23,866 nucleotides of DNA from Chara braunii (GCA_003427395.1 BFEA01000004.1:1691133-1714998), one strand, 5' to 3'; positions 8,433 through 17,856 are shown, numbered from the stretch's first letter. Translations and numbers: made by a program. The notes: generated from the sequence alone by a model not told the origin.

Positions 8433-9370
8433 ATGGTGGATGCTTGGCCTCGGGAGGTGTCTGTCGCTGTTCTCGACCAGTTGGGAGATCAGATGGCTTG
8501 TGACAGGCCCAAGGACAGTCTCCTCCGTGGGGCCATGAATCGTTCGTGCGCTGTTTTTGTTGTCCTAATCAGATTGCAAGTCGAGCCGTACAGCGGTGTG
8601 ACCCAGACCTGTCTCTAGAACGTGGACCTACACCATCTCGCGCCTGCAGTGGGTCTCCGACGAGTGCCCCCTGGGTGCCACCATAGGGACACCCGGAATT
8701 CTCAAGGACGACCCGCACACAGGAGGGGTCACATGTATGTGGTCATTCCCCACCTGTATCACATCTAGCAGACTGTATGGGTGTCTACCACCCCTCTACT
8801 ATCAATGCGACAACCCACCCGCCCCTGCCTAAAATGAAACCCCTACCCAGAGACCCTTCGCCAGATTCATGGCCCAATCAATCCCACTCAATGGGAACGC
8901 AGACAGGTAACAGGCCTGATGAAGCACACTGGCAGCCTGCAAGCATCGTAAGATAGACATGAGGCCCGCGCTTGGGAATCGTATATGCCTAACACTACTC
9001 AAAGGGGGTGTAGAGAGCGGAGCCAGACCGGGACCAGAATCGTATACTGTTAAGTATGGGCCCTCGCAGGTGTCCCATGAGGCTGGGAAACTACCACTCA
9101 TGACACACCCACAGAGCAGTGCATACGAACGACGCGGCGCACACATACATGCCCACAATTTCTCTACACCGATTCCTACCTAACCTAGTCTAGACCTGAG
9201 ACCTCTACCCACCCTAACTCCTCTACCCCGCCCATGGTAAGTACACGAGACGTGACCTAGAGATCATTGGACCTCATACCACACGCAACACACCCACACA
9301 CACACGCATGCACACTCGTAGGACCACCCCAAGGCCAACCCCGCAAACAGCCCTCCCCCAAGGCCTGCTA
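8433..9370 (+). other. Unidentified region with short open frames
   Basis: A 61-codon frame (8433-8618) starts MVDAWPREVSVAVLDQLGDQ. A second frame from about 8620 to a stop at 8833 reads TWTYTISRLQWVSDECPLGA. A third runs 8959-9183. None matches a family I recognise, and the stops between them rule out one continuous product. The stretch 9184-9370 is C-rich with a short CA run near 9293-9305. Possibly an old mobile element. Confidence 0.25.
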
Positions 9371-9597
9371 CCAGCATACTACGACCATCGACTAACCCCT
9401 TGGGTGGTGCACAGGCAGTGTCTGTAATGGTACCATGTGTTAGCCCAAGGGGGGTTTGCGAATGGCGGTACGTTGGTCGACGCCTGCCGGTGGCCTATGC
9501 GCAAGAGTGCTGGGTCACAAAGATTTGGATCTGCGACCAGTGCTCTACCACATTGAGCATTTCCAACCAGTGCTCTGACCACTGAGCCATTGGCCTT
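9371..9597 (-). mobile_element. SINE-2, tRNA-derived, copy 1
   Basis: On the minus strand the element begins with a tRNA-like head: ATGGCTCAGTGGTCAGAGCA then CTGGTTGGAAATGC, close to a D-arm/A-box and anticodon arm. The head carries an internal partial duplication (GGT.AGAGCACTGGT occurs twice). The body includes CACCGGCAGG, CCCCCTTGGG, ATTACAGACACTGCCTG and AAGGGGTTAGTC. It aligns with 21243-21454 on the plus strand. The B box is decayed. Confidence 0.75.
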
Positions 9598-9799
9598 TAA
9601 GCATACTCACACATGGGCCGGTTTTTTTTTTTTGTTTACCTCACACTAGGACCTTCCTGGGTGTATTTGACCATAATTAGGCCGGAGAGCATTTGAAAAA
9701 ATGTACTTCGTGTCAGTACCACCTGAAGTGTTTTTCTTTGTGTTCCCCTCAAAGTTTGGATTTCCACTTCATATTCGGGAATGGATGCCAGGGAACACC
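9598..9799. other. No gene seen
   Basis: A T-run at about 9621-9633 and otherwise unique-looking sequence. Confidence 0.5.
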
Positions 9800-9948
9800 G
9801 GGCCAGCAGCATTGATTTTCCTCAACGGCTGAATCTGGACATGTTTGTGGAGAGGTGTGGTTGAGGGAACTCGATGCCATTTTCTGCACATCTCCATAAA
9901 TACATCCCGATTTGGGCGTCGAGGACACTCGACACTGCAAGTGGGACT
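9800..9948. mobile_element. Foldback/MITE-like element A, copy 2
   Basis: Starts GGGCCAGCAGCATTGATTTT and ends with the inverted counterpart (…CACTGCAAGTGGGAC). The arms carry GCTGAATCTGGACATGTTTG and, inverted, CATCTCCATAAATACATCCC. The asymmetric centre GGTTGAGGGAACTCGATG matches the reverse complement of the centre of copy 1, so the two copies lie in opposite orientation and are nearly the same length. Confidence 0.7.
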
Positions 9949-9990
9949 TTCCCTCTGGAAGGGTATCCAGGAGCATCGTCAAGCCTAGCT

Positions 9991-10007
9991 CGCAGGCAAA
10001 GCCTGCG
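9991..10007. repeat. Perfect 7-bp hairpin
   Basis: CGCAGGC-AAA-GCCTGCG. It is isolated, without a following T run, so no terminator role is suggested. Confidence 0.6.
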
Positions 10008-10305
10008 GACCTTTCCTATGAGACCCGACAGCTCAAGGGCTGCAGCCTCAAACTATACTACCCACTACTTGACTGACCACACACCTACTAAAATACAATA
10101 GCCTCTTTCTAATACACCCACCCGAGGTGTCGTAAATCAGGATGTAAGGGCGCACACACACACACGAGAACATTTTGCCTGCTGTTTTCTCTACGCAATT
10201 GCTGTCAGATGCATCCAGACAGGTTGTAATGGCGGTCAGATACATCCGTAAAGTGCTAGTGTGGGTGCTAAGAACTGGGACAACATGCAAAATGGTGTCC
10301 CTTTT
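10008..10305. other. No gene seen
   Basis: Contains a short CA run near 10150-10164. Nothing else recognised. Confidence 0.5.
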
Positions 10306-10406
10306 CTTTTTTTTCCCCTTTGCACGAGAACCAGATCTTCAGCTTATGAAGCTGTTCAAGCTGTAACGGCATACTCGTACTTCCTCCTTTTTTTTCCCCT
10401 TTGCAC
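10306..10406. repeat. Perfect 20-bp direct repeat flanking 61 bp
   Basis: CTTTTTTTTCCCCTTTGCAC is identical at 10306-10325 and 10387-10406. The 61-bp interval is not low complexity (it contains CTTCAGCTTATGAAGCTG). It could be a target duplication around a short insertion or a small local duplication. Confidence 0.7.
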
Positions 10407-10766
10407 AGATACAATGTACGGTCAATATGGCTGTATTGAGACTGAAAGATAGCCCAAATGCAGCTATAATGACTGTACGTTGTATTCCGGGGGAAGAAGG
10501 AATAGGGGTACTATTCAGCAAATTGCAAAATCTGGTATTTTCTTATAGTCACACGATGTCCTGCCAACCGCCAAACTTGGAGAAGGGGTAGTGTTTGCCA
10601 CTTGCATAGCGAGCGCCGCGGGGATGAGCATTTTGCTACCACCTCGAGAGTTGACGACCAAAACCCCTATGCAGTTTGGGGATTTGTGAAGGAAAATTTA
10701 TGCACTTCTATCAACTACTGGTAGGTATTGCAAGCATTTCAAAACGTCAAAAATCTGTCCATTGCT
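10407..10766. other. No gene seen
   Basis: Unique-looking sequence with no recognisable features on either strand. Confidence 0.5.
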
Positions 10767-10784
10767 TCTCTCTCTCTCTCTCTA

Positions 10785-10833
<49 letters not shown>

Positions 10834-10842
10834 CTATCTCTC
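10767..10842. repeat. (TC)n(ATCT)n microsatellite
   Basis: About 8 TC units followed by about 12 ATCT units from about 10785, then TCTATCTCTC. Peptides of the SIYLSIYL type in this region are products of the repeat. Confidence 0.95.
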
Positions 10843-11269
10843 GCCTGTCTCCCACCCCTTTTCTCCCGTCCACCCACCGGGCCCCCCTCTCTCTCTCAAC
10901 GATCTATACTTCGTTTTATGTCGAAACAGTAAATGCTCGCACATGTGGTTACTATTAGAGGTACTAAGAACATTGCGTTCGGAGGAGCACATAGGTGAAT
11001 GAGTGCCAGGATAGAATCAAGAAGTGAACCAGGAATCTCAATTCTCTCGTCTAGACCCAAGCAAGTGCACACACAGCCCAAGGCCAAGGGCAACTGTTTG
11101 TGTCATTTCACGCTTCTCTCTTTGGGAGCAACCATGACCGCACTAGGCCAACCTCAGGCTAATGATCAGTGGATCAGTTCCTCGGCCTTGACCAAATTGG
11201 CTAATTTGCTTAACAAGCCTACTAACGTGCGTGCTGGAGGTGTGGCGCTGGCAGCGTGCGCTTGGTGGG
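10843..11269. other. No gene seen
   Basis: Pyrimidine-rich at first, then unique-looking sequence. An open plus-strand frame starting at 10999 runs into the minisatellite at 11270 and has no recognisable domain. Confidence 0.45.
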
Positions 11270-11480
11270 GTGCTGGTCAGCCATCGGTGGAGAGGCGCTG
11301 GTTGTGCACTGGTAGCGAGGTGCTGGTGGTTGGAAGGTGGCGAGGCGCTGGTGGTTGGAAGGTGGCGAGGCGCTGGCTCCGTGGGAGGAGCGAGGGGCTG
11401 GTTGCTCGTGGACGGCGAGGCGCTGGCTACGCGGGTAAACAGCGAAGCGCTGGCGAATGGCGAATGGCGGATGGCGTGGT
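11270..11480. repeat. GC-rich minisatellite, about 25-bp unit
   Basis: The 25-bp unit GTGGTTGGAAGGTGGCGAGG CGCTG is perfect at 11326-11350 and 11351-11375. Degenerate units built around GCGAGGCGCTGG extend from about 11286 to about 11450 and pass into GCGAATG/GCGGATG repeats. It keeps frames open on both strands (Trp/Gly/Ala-rich on one, Ser/Pro/Ala-rich on the other), as expected of a GC-rich repeat. Confidence 0.8.
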
Positions 11481-11620
11481 GATGGCGTTGTGCACGTGGC
11501 ATGGTGCTGACAGCTAGTGCATGGCGACATGTCGGCATGAGGATGCTGTAAGGGGATAGAAGGATCCGACGATAGCGCTTAACGCACGCGTGGCTTCCAG
11601 AGGCACTTGGCCAATCCACA

Positions 11621-11998
11621 TCACAGGCGGATGTGGCGGCTGGCCTGAGGCATTGTGGAAAAGAGAGAATGGTGGTGGAAGCTGCTATTTGTCCATTTCC
11701 CTTGTGCTTTCCACATCAAGCACTCCATAGCCAATGCCCTTACAGAGGCTGGAGCGTTCGAACGAGTTGGCGAAAGTTGACGTCGGTGGAAGAAAGTGGA
11801 GTCAGCCTCGTGGAACCAAAGTGTGGAGACCGCTGGGCCAGCTTGGAGCATCATCACAGCAGGAGGATCGCCGGCGAGATTATCATCAAGGGAGCTCTTC
11901 TTCAGTTTTGTGTTCTTTTGTTGTTGTTTTTTTTCCTGTGTAGTTTTTTTCGTTCGAAGCGTTGGTTCATGATCAACATTGCCGCTGGTTGTCTTCAC
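11621..11998 (-). other. Unidentified open frame, not called as a gene
   Basis: A 125-codon minus-strand frame begins MKTTSGNVDHEPTLRTKKTT, passes a Lys/Gln-rich stretch made by a T-rich tract, and ends ASRHIRL. A plus-strand frame overlaps most of it. I see no domain, signal peptide or homologue I know. Given the many open frames in this low-complexity neighbourhood, chance is the leading explanation. Confidence 0.15.
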
Positions 11999-12254
11999 AT
12001 ATCAAAGCTGCTCGTCATTTACGTCATCCACCATTGTTTTTGCTGCTGGTCGCCATCTGCATTTTGCTGTTGACGGTGGTCATCATCGCCGTTTCGCTGC
12101 CTTATCGTCTTCATGATCATCATTTGGACTTCTCTATCAAAATTGTAATCATCGTCATCTCCTATTTTCATTACAGCAATAGTGAGTTGTCAATCTTCCA
12201 CACCGGTGCCATTAGGGCGTCGCAAGTCAAACGTTCCGTACTTATTTCTTGCCA

Positions 12255-12373
12255 ATTTTATTTCATCATCATCGTCATCATCGTCGTCGTCGTCGTCTAC
12301 CAATCTGAATCTTTATCATCATCATCATCGTCATAGTCATCGTCGTCGTCATCATCATCATCATCATCACGGT
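12255..12373. repeat. (CAT/CGT)n trinucleotide region
   Basis: Runs of CAT interspersed with CGT at about 12264-12297 and 12316-12370. The predicted Ser- or His-rich peptides are repeat-derived. Confidence 0.9.
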
Positions 12374-12867
12374 TTCTTTATTCATTTTTTCATCAATGAG
12401 TAGTTATCTCTGTGTTGGTGGTTATATTCTCTTCGCCCAGATAGGTTATGGTCTGGTTGGTAGATAGCCCGGTCAGGAAGGGAGCGCTACTCCACAGGTG
12501 TAACACAAGGTGGGAGGTTATTGCCCTCTAGGGAGTAGACGGAGATGATGGGAGCTGACCTGGGCTGGGGCTGGGAGATATGTATTGAGGCGCATTATCT
12601 CCTGGCGGAGGTAGACTAGGTCAGAGTGTTAGTTTCGAGGTACACCTTTTGGGGGAACTGGTTACGTCAAGGCAGAAGGGAATGGGGAGGTTCTCTCTCT
12701 TCTTGGGGCTGATGGAAACTTCATGCTGAAAGCGGGGTTCATCTCAGCGGAGGCAACGAGAGGAGAAAGAGGAAACAAGGGGAGGGGTGGAGAGGAATAG
12801 TCATCAACATCCTCGTCATTATCCATCATTTTTGTGATCGTTTCAGGGTAGTCGTCAAATTTCATCA
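12374..12867. other. No gene seen
   Basis: G-rich unique-looking sequence. No recognisable coding content. Confidence 0.5.
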
Positions 12868-13272
12868 TCAGAAAGGTTTTCTGACCAGGATTCTGATATT
12901 ATCAGATCCCTGATTTCTAGTTGGCATTCTAGCAGCTAATTTCCTAATTGAGCTTTTTGTTGGCACCAGAACGACGCTGGCCAGCGCTGGGGCAGTGCCC
13001 TGTAACCTGCTTGAGTAGGAGCTTGAGGCTTTGTATAGAGGTCTGGGATTGCCGAGGGAGGAAGGCAATCTGCAAACTTGACTAATGGCTGCAATCTGGC
13101 CGACGATGGTCAGAGATGGGGTGGGTAGCGCTGCCCTATAACCGAGCCAGATTGGGGTGTGAGACCGGGAAGAGGCCTGATTGGTGCACAGCACAGGCTC
13201 AGTTGTGATTGGTTGGTTGGAATGGATACAGGAAATTAGGGATAGGATAGTATTTGAGTGCTGAGTAGACAA
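12868..13272 (-). other. Unidentified open frame (134 codons)
   Basis: A minus-strand frame starting MSTQHSNTILSLISCIHSNQ and ending NIRILVRKPF, Ser/Pro/Ala-rich in the centre. It is not low complexity, but I recognise no family and it has no visible signal peptide or membrane segment. It lies about 150 bp from a SINE-3 copy and next to a TCATC-rich stretch (13290-13410). It could be an exon, a mobile-element fragment or chance. Confidence 0.2.
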
Positions 13273-13425
13273 TCATTCTGATTAGTCATCGTCTATCTCT
13301 ATTTCATGACCTCAATCATCCACTCTGTCATCCTGAATCATCCTTAAATGATCCTAGATGATCCTCAATCATCCCAATTTTTTTATCATCAATGATCATC
13401 TATCATCAATGTATTTCCATTATAA

Positions 13426-13493
13426 GGGATGCTGGGCCCGGTTCGCAGCACGTGCTGCTCTCCACGAATAGATTGGAGCACTTTGTTTAAGGG

Positions 13494-13524
<31 letters not shown>
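13426..13524 (+). mobile_element. SINE-3 copy d, short form, with A29 tail
   Basis: Begins GGGATGCTGGGCCCGG at 13426. The GCTGGG..CGCAGC hairpin follows, then the perfect palindrome GCAGCACGTGCTGC (13445-13458), then CACGAATAGATTGGAGCACT and a poly(A) tail to 13524. It is very close to copy e at 22406-22510 and shares the core with the long forms at 17697, 18222 and 23476, but lacks their third hairpin. I see no target duplication. Confidence 0.75.
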
Positions 13525-13525
<1 letters not shown>

Positions 13526-13540
13526 ACCTCCCTTTTTGTC

Positions 13541-15460
13541 CTAGTAGCCCTGGCGCTCAACAGTGTGGTATTTGCGTCCCATTAGTATAATTCCGTCCTT
13601 TGGCCATTCAGCAAGTCTGTGACACAGGCGCTCAAATCAAAGACATCAACATTCCTATAGAGAGGGGACTATGATGCACACCTGACATAGTATACTGCGT
13701 CGCCCAGGATGCGGTACTTCAACCTAAATCAGCGGGCGGCCTACAAATCATTAACCCCTCCACCCAAGTGCAAGCCTTTTGGCTACAATGGATACAAAAG
13801 TTTATCTTCTCCCCCCACAACCCTTGGGGTTCCCTCGCCTCTTGAGCATTTGGCCTGGCTGGCCCCGCCAGCACCCCAGAAGTGCACCCCTTTACATGGC
13901 TGGAGGACCGCTTTTGGTTAATCCCCCGCCAGAATCCCCCTTCACGTCGGGGGGGCTGCCGGAACGGAAAGAAGAAGACCCGGCATGGGACCAGTTCTGG
14001 CAGTCCTTAACTTGGTGAAGGACCCCCCTTCCAGATAGATCCCCCCTTGAGCGCTTGGAGGGGGTCCTACGGTAATCCCTCTTCGGCAATTGATGGCTGG
14101 TGCACACAAATGGATGCACCCTAACTACGTTATTCCTCTGGTTATCTGAATACAACTATGTAAGGCTATTACTTTTTGCTTGTTATGTATGTCAGAACAT
14201 GCATTGTGAAAGGATAAAAGAACCTATATATATGAGGGTTCAGATAAACTTGAGTGATTTCAGACAGAATGAACTGGGGCAGCCCCATGCCACCATGGAA
14301 CGGATGGGTTGAACACGGCATGCTCAAGATAAAGGACATATGGGACCATATCCGGGGTGATTGGAAAACGGCCGACCAGCTACAAGACATTCTCAGGCAC
14401 TGTCACCACATAGACTGCCACCTGGACTATCTGATGGAAACCGTCGAGCTGACGGGGCACCGGACGCCAAGGCACGGGCCCACCCTTCGGGAAGAGGACT
14501 AGGTTGCCATTAGAGAGAACCCAGAAAGGATACCGCTCTGAGGAATCCACCTTGTCTGGCCGCAGGACGCCCTGGTCGAACTGTACCGGATCGACAGGGC
14601 AAATATGCTCTACGACAGTCGTGACCCCTTTCGGTGGAGGGGCAAAATGACTCTTTCAGGATATTGGATTAGGGGACGGGGAGGGGGGGAGGGGGCAGTT
14701 GCCTTCCAACCCCACGTCGGTATCCAAGACCTACCCTTTGAACCACATTAATGGGAATGGAACCCAGCAAGGTACCCGACCAAGCTTCCCCCCCATTGGC
14801 GTACAAGATGCCCAGGCCAATACGCCACCTTTTTTTTTTGTTTTTTTTTTGTTTTTTTTTTTGTTTTTTTTTTAAACAAAAGCGGCCAATACGCCACCTT
14901 AAGGATATAGTAACGTAGTTATTGACAGATGGCCAAAGCTCCTCGCTGTGGATGGCCACCTCCAAAGGCTCCAAGCACCTATCTCACGGTTTCAGGAACA
15001 CTAGTCGAGACCTGCCAAGGTCACCTCCCTGCAATGCCAAATTGCCCACCTCTGGCTGCCAGTTTACGACGGGCTTGTGGACCACGCCAATCGCGAATAC
15101 AAGGGATGGGCCCTGCAGTGGTGCCCGCATTGCCTACTCACTTCCCACCCCCCCCGAAAAAGCAGGTGGAAATTATAGAGCAAATCTTTATGCAATGTCT
15201 AAACGCCCGCCTCACCTGGTGCTGGTGGGACAGGATCCGGTGCAGAATGATACCGGACACCCCCTGGCCCTGGCTGTGGTCCTGGCAGGCCATCTTGACA
15301 GGTCACTGGCCTCTAGAACATGAGTCGTCGACCTTCAGTGGAAACATGTACAGATTAGGGAGGCGGTCGGTTCTTTGGGCGATATGGTGGCAACAGTGCG
15401 TGCTGGCGAGGGAGGGAGGGAGCGTGGGAGGAGCTTAGGTCGCGGAATAGATTGAGAAGC
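13541..15460 (+). mobile_element. Decayed LINE remnant: reverse transcriptase C-terminal part and zf-RVT module
   Basis: Several frames carry pieces of one protein in the expected order. First, at about 13550-13690, NSVLWPFSKSVTQALKSKTS and a TFL*RGD motif. Then, at 13699-13803 after a frameshift, VLQPKSAGGLQIINPSTQVQ followed by AFWLQWIQKF, matching the 'PK..GGL.I....Q..A...KW' segment after the catalytic core of plant-type LINE reverse transcriptases. At 14270-14480, NGWVEHGMLKIKDIWDHIRG. At 15040-15330, a zinc-binding module: LPVYDGLVDHANREYKGWAL, CPHC at 15122-15133, then, after another frameshift, EQIFMQC and paired tryptophans. The usual His is Gln here. At least three frameshifts and several stops make it inactive. 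The catalytic YxDD core and the endonuclease are absent. It lies just after the SINE-3 poly(A). Confidence 0.7.
14815..14900 (-). mobile_element. Tail-only insertion with perfect 17-bp target duplication
   Basis: GGCCAATACGCCACCTT is present identically at 14815-14831 and 14884-14900. Between them are 52 bp consisting of T runs of 9-11 separated by single G, followed by AAACAAAAGC. On the minus strand this is a poly(A)-type tail with regular C interruptions. The insertion splits the LINE remnant. The flanks and composition are those of target-primed retroposition in which nothing but a tail was copied. Confidence 0.7.
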
Positions 15461-15529
15461 AAGTCAAAATTGAGCTAACGCGGACGTGGGAGAGTCGGAA
15501 GCAGGGGACAGGGTGGGGACTGCCACAAG

Positions 15530-15675
15530 CGGGTTGGGTGGGGACAGGGTGGGGACTGGGTGGGGACAGGGTGGGGACAGGGTGGGACAGGGTGGGACAG
15601 GGTGGGGAGAGGGTGGGACAGGGTGGGGACAGGTTGGGGACAGGTTGGGGGTGGGGACAGTGTGGGGACAGGATA
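15530..15675 (+). repeat. G-rich minisatellite, 11-bp unit
   Basis: Tandem GGTGGGGACAG units and shorter variants (GGTGGGACAG) over about 140 bp. Regular GGGG/GGG runs make it G-quadruplex-prone. The Gly/Asp/Trp-rich reading frame is repeat-derived. Confidence 0.9.
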
Positions 15676-16003
15676 GCTAAAGTCGAATGGAAAAGGGACA
15701 GACCGGATCGGAACCCACAGCAGTTAGAGAGGAGATGATTGCTGGGAGGTAGTTAAAAAAAAGGAAAAAGAAAAAAGAGCGCCCGATAAAAAACACAGAT
15801 GAACGAACGACTCCAAAAACGGCGATCTTTGTGAAATCTTTTGAAGTTAAGAGAAAGAACTTTTTATTCATTTATTCATTCATTTGACAACTGTTTTTGT
15901 GCTCCTTCGTTCATTCATTTGCTCCAGCATTTGTCCTCATTTATATGCTGTTGTGTGTGCGTGTTGTTGGTTGTCATTGCTCGTCCCCCACATTCAACTG
16001 TCA
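15676..16003. other. No gene seen
   Basis: A-rich purine stretch at about 15754-15780 and TTCATTCATT repeats near 15866-15920. No recognisable gene. Confidence 0.5.
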
Positions 16004-16045
16004 TCAGCTGTCACTCTTTTTTTTTCTTTTTCAGCTGTCACTCTT
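16004..16045 (-). mobile_element. T-tract insertion with perfect 15-bp direct repeat
   Basis: TCAGCTGTCACTCTT occurs at 16004-16018 and 16031-16045, separated by 12 T-rich bases with one C. It has the same arrangement as 14815-14900, with a shorter tail. Confidence 0.6.
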
Positions 16046-16500
16046 CCCCTTCTGCACAAAGCATGTGGCCATCCCGACGGCATGCATGTTGCAACAAAGT
16101 TGCATATTCGGTCACTCCTTACGCAACAGGCCTTCGCTATAGACCACCACCACGGCCGCCACATGGTCGTCATGCGCAAATTGGAGCACATTGCATTACA
16201 TGTGATAGGGTGTACCTGCCCATTTCATCTTTCTTTTCTTTGTCTTCTTTGCTTCGAAACGTCAGTGCTCCCTGGGCTTCATCTTCGTGGCAGTCTCCTC
16301 AACAGATGTATGGCTGCTGCTTGCTCAGCAAAATAAGCAGGTTGAGCACGGCACAGGGTCTACCTCCACATGGCCTTATTTGCGCTGGTTCGTCAGCCTG
16401 CGCAGCTAGGGTAGGGTTCAGACAACTTCACAGCCTTTGCTAAATTGGATACGTTGTAGTGGGGGGCAAAACAAAAAACGACAAAGAAAGGTCTGATGAA
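16046..16500. other. No gene seen
   Basis: Overlapping open frames on the plus strand (from about 15841 to 16443) have no recognisable domain and include segments translated from T tracts. Confidence 0.4.
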
Positions 16501-16553
16501 TGGCAGGCAGGCAGGCAGGCACAGGCAGGCAGGCAGGCACAGGCAGGCAGGCC
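16501..16553. repeat. (GGCA)n microsatellite
   Basis: GGCA units broken at regular spacing by CACA, giving an 18-bp higher-order period. It abuts the foldback element at 16552. Confidence 0.9.
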
Positions 16554-16692
16554 TTGCTCCACTAGTACTCAACACCCTACATGCATTTGTGCGTTTTCTG
16601 GACCTGTTGCATTCAAATTCTTCCACTCTTCCCAATGCACCCGATCCTGTAGGTGTCCAAATGCATGTACAGTGTTGTGTAGTGGAGCAAGG
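16552..16692. mobile_element. Foldback element B
   Basis: Left arm 16552-16589 (CCTTGCTCCACTAGTACTCA to CATGCATTTG) pairs with right arm 16658-16692 (CAAATGCATGTACAGTG to AGTGGAGCAAGG). The 68-bp centre contains TCTGGACCTGTTGCATTC, shared with the diverged copy at 6649. No coding capacity. Confidence 0.7.
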
Positions 16693-16734
16693 CGTAATCA
16701 ATGAGCTGTGTGGATGTTGATGTCGTCTTTTCTT

Positions 16735-16850
16735 TGGGGGAGGGGGGGGGGGGAGGTTATGGGGGGGAAGGAAAGGGGGAACGTGGGGCAGGACGTGGTT
16801 ATGGGGTGTGTTTTTTACCTTCATGGGTGGGGGGGGGGGGGGGGGGACTA
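16735..16850 (+). repeat. Long G-run cluster
   Basis: G runs of up to about 20 at 16736-16756, 16762-16768 and 16827-16847. G-quadruplex-prone and likely error-prone in assembly. Confidence 0.8.
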
Positions 16851-17242
16851 GGCAGGAGTCATAAAAATGAGTTACAGTTTTGAATTGCAGTTCGGCGAAT
16901 GTATACAACCCAGCTTTCTGGCCAGGTAGGTTACCTGCATGAAGTGCAATTGCAAACTGTATTTGCCCGATATTGCATAATTCGTTTTTGTGACTCTACT
17001 GAAGTTACACACCCCCCCCCTTTTTTTTTTTTTTCCCATTTTAACGGATATCCCGAAGGACATGACGTCCGTTTTTTTTTGTTTTTTTTTTTGGAAAGAC
17101 TAAGCTATATTCTTGTCTAAATTTCACCTCTCACTACCTACCTACCACTATTCCTAAGCCTATACACTTTTAAATTTTAATTGTGAGAGGTATTTTCGAT
17201 GTCCATTTTCTGTCCTCCAAGGTCTTGTTTTTGTCTTTGTTT
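16851..17242. other. No gene seen; C-, T- and T/G-rich tracts
   Basis: C9 then T15 at about 17012-17035, and a T9-G-T12-like tract at about 17072-17093 that resembles the tail pattern at 14832. I could not find direct repeats flanking it. Confidence 0.5.
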
Positions 17243-17346
17243 GATTTCTTTTGACAAGAAAATTTTTGTTTTTGTTTTTGTTTTTGTTTTTGTTTTTGTT
17301 TTTGTTTTTGTTTTTGTTTTTGTTTTGATTTCTTTAGACAAGAAAA
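17243..17346 (-). mobile_element. (TTTTTG)n block between 20-bp direct repeats
   Basis: GATTTCTTTTGACAAGAAAA (17243-17262) and GATTTCTTTAGACAAGAAAA (17327-17346) differ at one base. They enclose about 10 units of a TTTTTG hexanucleotide, which is (CAAAAA)n on the minus strand. This reads as a retroposed tail that later expanded by slippage. A third, partial echo (GACAAAAAGAAAACATCAG) follows at about 17354. Confidence 0.6.
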
Positions 17347-17696
17347 CATCAGTGACAAAAAGAAAACATCAGTTGACAAACAAATACCTCCCATCAACAT
17401 TCTCATAGTCAGGGCGATTTCTGGAATCAAAATTATAGACACGGCTATTTTCAGGGCTATTTCTCGAATCAAAATTTTGTAGACATGGCTATTTCCAGGG
17501 CATACTCACACTAGGACTGTACTAGCGGATGTTCTTTTTGGGAAGACGGTAGTCTGATTAATTATACCTTTTCGGGCTTTTCGCACCAAATTTGGCTATA
17601 GAAATTGGGACCTGCGGCTGGAACGATTCCGTTCCAATATCCGGCCACGCACAGGTTCCAATTGAGTTTCAGCCATGGGACTGTACTTCCCAACCC
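17347..17696. other. No gene seen; small duplications
   Basis: Short local duplications: AGAAAACATCAGT.GACAAA (about 17341 and 17362) and AGGGC(G)ATTTCT(G/C)GAATCAAAATT (about 17412 and 17454). No coding signal. Confidence 0.5.
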
Positions 17697-17856
17697 TTTT
17701 TTTTTTCTTTTTTTTTTCCCCGATTAAAACTTGCCACCAGGCCTACTAGGAGAGGTGATAAGAGCATTCTCCCCTACTTGGGACCTGACCTGAATGGGTC
17801 TCTCTCCATCCATTGGTGACGAGCCGGCACCTGCTGGAAACCAGGTCCAGCGTCCC
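17697..17856 (-). mobile_element. SINE-3 copy a, long form
   Basis: On the minus strand: GGGACGCTGGACCTGGTTTC at the 5' end (17856 downward), CAGCAGGTGCCGGCTC, ATGGATGGAG, CTCTTATCACCTCTCCTAGT, and a terminal A-rich tail (17697-17717). The first hairpin (GCTGGA..TCCAGC) is intact; the second and third are degraded. Confidence 0.7.

Noticed and set aside
15486-15738. Gly/Asp/Trp-rich repeat protein.
   Set aside because: Translation of the 11-bp G-rich minisatellite in several frames.
16493-16500. CTGATGA-like core of a hammerhead ribozyme.
   Set aside because: CTGATGA is followed by GGCA repeats with no GAAA partner or stem II.
16501-16553. CRISPR-like regular spacing in the GGCA block.
   Set aside because: The units are a simple microsatellite without unique spacers, and the window is eukaryotic.
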